DNA from: Streptomyces sp. V4I2
Lineage (GTDB): Bacteria; Actinomycetota; Actinomycetes; Streptomycetales; Streptomycetaceae
DNA length: 64,000 bases
NCBI RefSeq assembly: GCF_030817655.1
Contig: NZ_JAUSZM010000003.1
Location: 4,216,001-4,280,000, forward strand
Direction of reading: 5' to 3'
The notes beneath the pieces are model-generated. The model saw only the letters and a list, made by a program, of their open reading frames with translations, was not told the origin of the DNA and did no database searches. The position numbers and the translations under genes are program-made. Of the stretch, positions 61,900-64,000 are shown piece by piece (the first letter of the stretch is position 1; each line of letters starts with the position of its first letter).

Positions 61900-61913
61900 T
61901 GGGAGCGCTCCCA
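61900..61913. promoter_or_regulatory. CebR operator
   Basis: TGGGAGCGCTCCCA, a perfect 14-bp palindrome identical to the known CebR-box consensus, 117 bases before cebE. The surrounding 355-base gap (61675-62029) holds the divergent promoters and no other gene. Confidence 0.93.
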
Positions 61914-62029
61914 CGGTACCTGACACATACACATCCCGCACGTTCCCCGCCCGAGCCGCAGCTTGAAATAACGGGCCCAACAACGCAGTTGGCCGGGGGG
62001 TCGGCACGTCAGGGCAACAGGAGGACGCA

Positions 62030-63358
62030 ATGCGAGCACGTACCCGAATCGCCCGCAAGACGATGGTCCTCGCGGCCGTCGCCGCGCTGGGCTCCGGGCT
62101 GCTGGCCGGCTGTGCCGACGACGGCGACGACGGCGGCGACGGTTCGTCTTCGGGCGAAGGCGGCGGCGGCAAGACCACGATCACTCTGGGTCTCTTCGGC
62201 ACCCAGGGCTTCAAGGAAGCCGGCCTCTACGCCGAGTACGAGAAGCTGAACCCGAAGATCAAGATCGCCGAGAACGTCGTCGAGCGGAACGAGAACTACT
62301 ACCCCGCTCTCGTCAACCACCTGACCACCAACAGCGGTCTGCAGGACATCCAGGCCGTCGAGGTCGGCAACATCGCCGAGGTCGTGAACACCCAGGCCGC
62401 GAAGCTGATGGACCTGTCCAAGGTGTCGGGCGTCCAGTCGAGCAACTGGCTCGACTGGAAGTGGAAGCAGGCCACCACCAAGGACGGCCAGACCATCGGT
62501 CTCGGCACCGACGTCGGCCCGATGGCCATCTGCTACCGCAAGGACCTGTTCGAGCAGGCCGGTCTGCCCTCCGACCGCGAGGAGGTCGGCAAGTCGTGGG
62601 CGGGCAGCTGGGAGAAGTTCGTCGAGGTGGGCAAGACCTACCAGGGGAAGGCGCCCAAGGGCACCACCTTCCTGGACTCCCCCGGCGGTCTGCTGAACGC
62701 GATCGTCAGCGGTGAGAGCGAGAAGTTCTACGACGCCTCCGGCGAGGTCATCTACAAGACCAACCCGGCCATCAAGAAGGCCTTCGACCTCACCGCGCAG
62801 GCCGCGGAGGACGGGCTGATCGGCAACCAGACGCAGTTCCAGCCCGCCTGGGACACGACGATCGCCAACAGCAAGTTCGCCGCGATGTCCTGCCCGCCGT
62901 GGATGCTCGGCTACATCAAGGGCAAGTCGAAGCCCGAGGCGGCCGGCAAGTGGGACGTGGCCACCTCGCCCAAGCCCGGCAACTGGGGCGGCACCTTCCT
63001 CGCCGTGCCGAAGTCCGGCAAGAACACCGAGGAGGCCGCGAAGCTCGCCGCGTGGCTGACCGCGCCCGAGCAGCAGGCCAAGCTGTTCGCCAAGCAGGGC
63101 AGCTTCCCGAGTGCCCCGGCCGCGTACTCTCTGCCGCAGGTCACCGGTGCGAAGAACACCATGACCGGTGACGCCCCGATCGGCACGATCTTCGCCGACG
63201 CCGCCAAGCAGATCCCCGCCCAGGTGATCGGCCCGAAGGACCAGATCATCCAGCAGGGTCTGACCGACAACGGCGTCATCCTGGTCACCCAGGGCAAGTC
63301 GGCCAAGGAGGCCTGGGAGACGGCCACCAAGACCATCGACAACAACCTGGAGAAGTGA
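62030..63358 (+). CDS. cebE: Cello-oligosaccharide-binding lipoprotein CebE
   Basis: A 442-residue family-1 solute-binding lipoprotein of an ABC sugar importer. The signal peptide ends in the lipobox LLAGC; a short Asp/Gly/Ser linker precedes the mature domain (TITLGLFGTQGFKEAGLYAEYEKLN; WKWKQATTKDGQTIGLGTDVGPMAICYR). AGGAGG lies 5 bases before the ATG. First gene of the CebR-controlled operon. Confidence 0.93.
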   Translation: MRARTRIARKTMVLAAVAALGSGLLAGCADDGDDGGDGSSSGEGGGGKTTITLGLFGTQGFKEAGLYAEYEKLNPKIKIAENVVERNENYYPALVNHLTTNSGLQDIQAVEVGNIAEVVNTQAAKLMDLSKVSGVQSSNWLDWKWKQATTKDGQTIGLGTDVGPMAICYRKDLFEQAGLPSDREEVGKSWAGSWEKFVEVGKTYQGKAPKGTTFLDSPGGLLNAIVSGESEKFYDASGEVIYKTNPAIKKAFDLTAQAAEDGLIGNQTQFQPAWDTTIANSKFAAMSCPPWMLGYIKGKSKPEAAGKWDVATSPKPGNWGGTFLAVPKSGKNTEEAAKLAAWLTAPEQQAKLFAKQGSFPSAPAAYSLPQVTGAKNTMTGDAPIGTIFADAAKQIPAQVIGPKDQIIQQGLTDNGVILVTQGKSAKEAWETATKTIDNNLEK

Positions 63359-63363
63359 CCGGT

Positions 63364-64000
63364 ATGACCACCCGGCACGACACCGCCGCGCCCCCCGACA
63401 AGGAGGGGGGCGCGGCCCCGGGCCGCCCGCCCGCCGACGCCGTGCCCGAGGTGGACAAGCGCCGCCGGGCCCGGCTCTCCCGCCGCTGGCAGCGGGACAT
63501 GCGCTGGAGCCCGTACGCGTTCGTCTCGCCCTTCTTCCTGCTCTTCCTCGCGTTCGGTCTGTTCCCGCTGATCTACACCGGCTGGGCCTCGCTGCACACG
63601 GTGGAGATGACCGCGCCCACCGACATGGAGTGGGCGGGCCTGCGCAACTACACCCGGATCTTCGAGGACGACTTCTTCTGGAACGCCGCGAAGAACACCC
63701 TGACCATCGGCATCATCTCGACGGTCCCGCAGCTGCTGATGGCGATGGGCATCGCCCACATCCTCAACTACAAGCTGCGCGGCTCGACCTTCTACCGGGT
63801 CATGATGCTCGCGCCGTACGCGACGTCGATCGCGGCCGCCTCCCTGGTGTTCGTGCTGCTCTTCGGCCGCGACTACGGCATGATCAACTGGGCGCTGAAC
63901 GCCGTCGGCATCGACAACATCGACTGGCAGAACGACAAGTGGGCCTCCCAGTTCGCCGTCTCGTCGATCGTGATCTGGCGCTGGACCGGCTACAACGCGC
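63364..64000 (+). CDS. cebF: ABC sugar permease CebF (3' end outside window)
   Basis: Begins 5 bases after cebE with ATG 63364 and remains open to the end of the window (212 codons). After a Pro-rich charged N-terminus comes the first membrane segment (YAFVSPFFLLFLAFGLFPLIYTGWASL), a permease-family loop WAGLRNYTRIFEDDFFWNA and further helices of a MalF-like fold (APYATSIAAASLVFVLLF). With CebE and CebG, usually encoded next, it imports cellobiose and cellotriose. Confidence 0.92.
   Translation, partial: MTTRHDTAAPPDKEGGAAPGRPPADAVPEVDKRRRARLSRRWQRDMRWSPYAFVSPFFLLFLAFGLFPLIYTGWASLHTVEMTAPTDMEWAGLRNYTRIFEDDFFWNAAKNTLTIGIISTVPQLLMAMGIAHILNYKLRGSTFYRVMMLAPYATSIAAASLVFVLLFGRDYGMINWALNAVGIDNIDWQNDKWASQFAVSSIVIWRWTGYNA

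Overview
The window is high-GC (about 70%) DNA with strong codon-position bias, GTG and TTG starts, CGGAGG-type ribosome sites and a TTA codon inside an adpA gene, so it is chromosomal DNA of a Streptomyces. From memory, the order agmatinase-like gene - acyl-CoA dehydrogenase - leucine-catabolism operon - desferrioxamine operon - hexosaminidase - second glmS - adpA - orn - tRNA-His - cebR/cebE matches the S. coelicolor chromosome around SCO2769-SCO2796. No search was run.

Layout. (a) 1-6.1 kb: 3' part of an RHS/YD-repeat polymorphic toxin with an Ala/Lys/Arg linker, a Hint (intein-like) domain and a C-terminal toxin tip, followed by two small genes that are candidate immunity genes. (b) 6.3-9.5 kb: a GT39/ArnT-like membrane glycosyltransferase and a secreted endonuclease I. 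(c) 9.5-10 kb: a collapsed phosphotransferase pseudogene. (d) 10-16.3 kb: a thiamine-diphosphate enzyme, a ureohydrolase and an SSS symporter on the minus strand, divergent from a PucR-type regulator with internal minisatellites. (e) 16.4-19.4 kb: a conserved actinobacterial protein, a TesB thioesterase and an acyl-CoA dehydrogenase. (f) 19.6-26.2 kb: a TetR regulator divergent from a four-gene leucine-catabolism operon (two methylcrotonyl-CoA carboxylase subunits, HMG-CoA lyase, AcdH). (g) 26.2-40.7 kb: an accessory island of transposase debris, an apparent secreted-protein operon (FG-GAP protein, LamG protein, a 2325-residue RHS toxin with a deaminase-like tip, a SUKH-3 immunity protein) and a frameshifted RHS remnant.

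(h) 41-48.3 kb: desEF and desABCD, which make and recover desferrioxamine. An iron box precedes each transcription unit, one of them a perfect 19/19 match. (i) 48.4-56.8 kb: GH20 hexosaminidase, a DUF4429 protein, a Tat-exported phosphoesterase, a small conserved gene, glmS, an acetate-uptake-type membrane protein, a universal stress protein and a small membrane protein. (j) 57.2-60.6 kb: adpA with a TTA codon at position 225, oligoribonuclease, tRNA-His, a GNAT acetyltransferase and a small membrane protein. (k) 60.6-64 kb: cebR, divergent across a perfect CebR box from cebE and the start of cebF (cellobiose uptake).

Most of the window is conserved housekeeping and secondary metabolism. The unusual material is the RHS toxin system: one partial and one complete toxin plus one wreck within 41 kb. 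The complete toxin sits in an apparent operon with two large exported companion proteins and a SUKH immunity gene, inserted between acdH and desE, which are neighbours in S. coelicolor.
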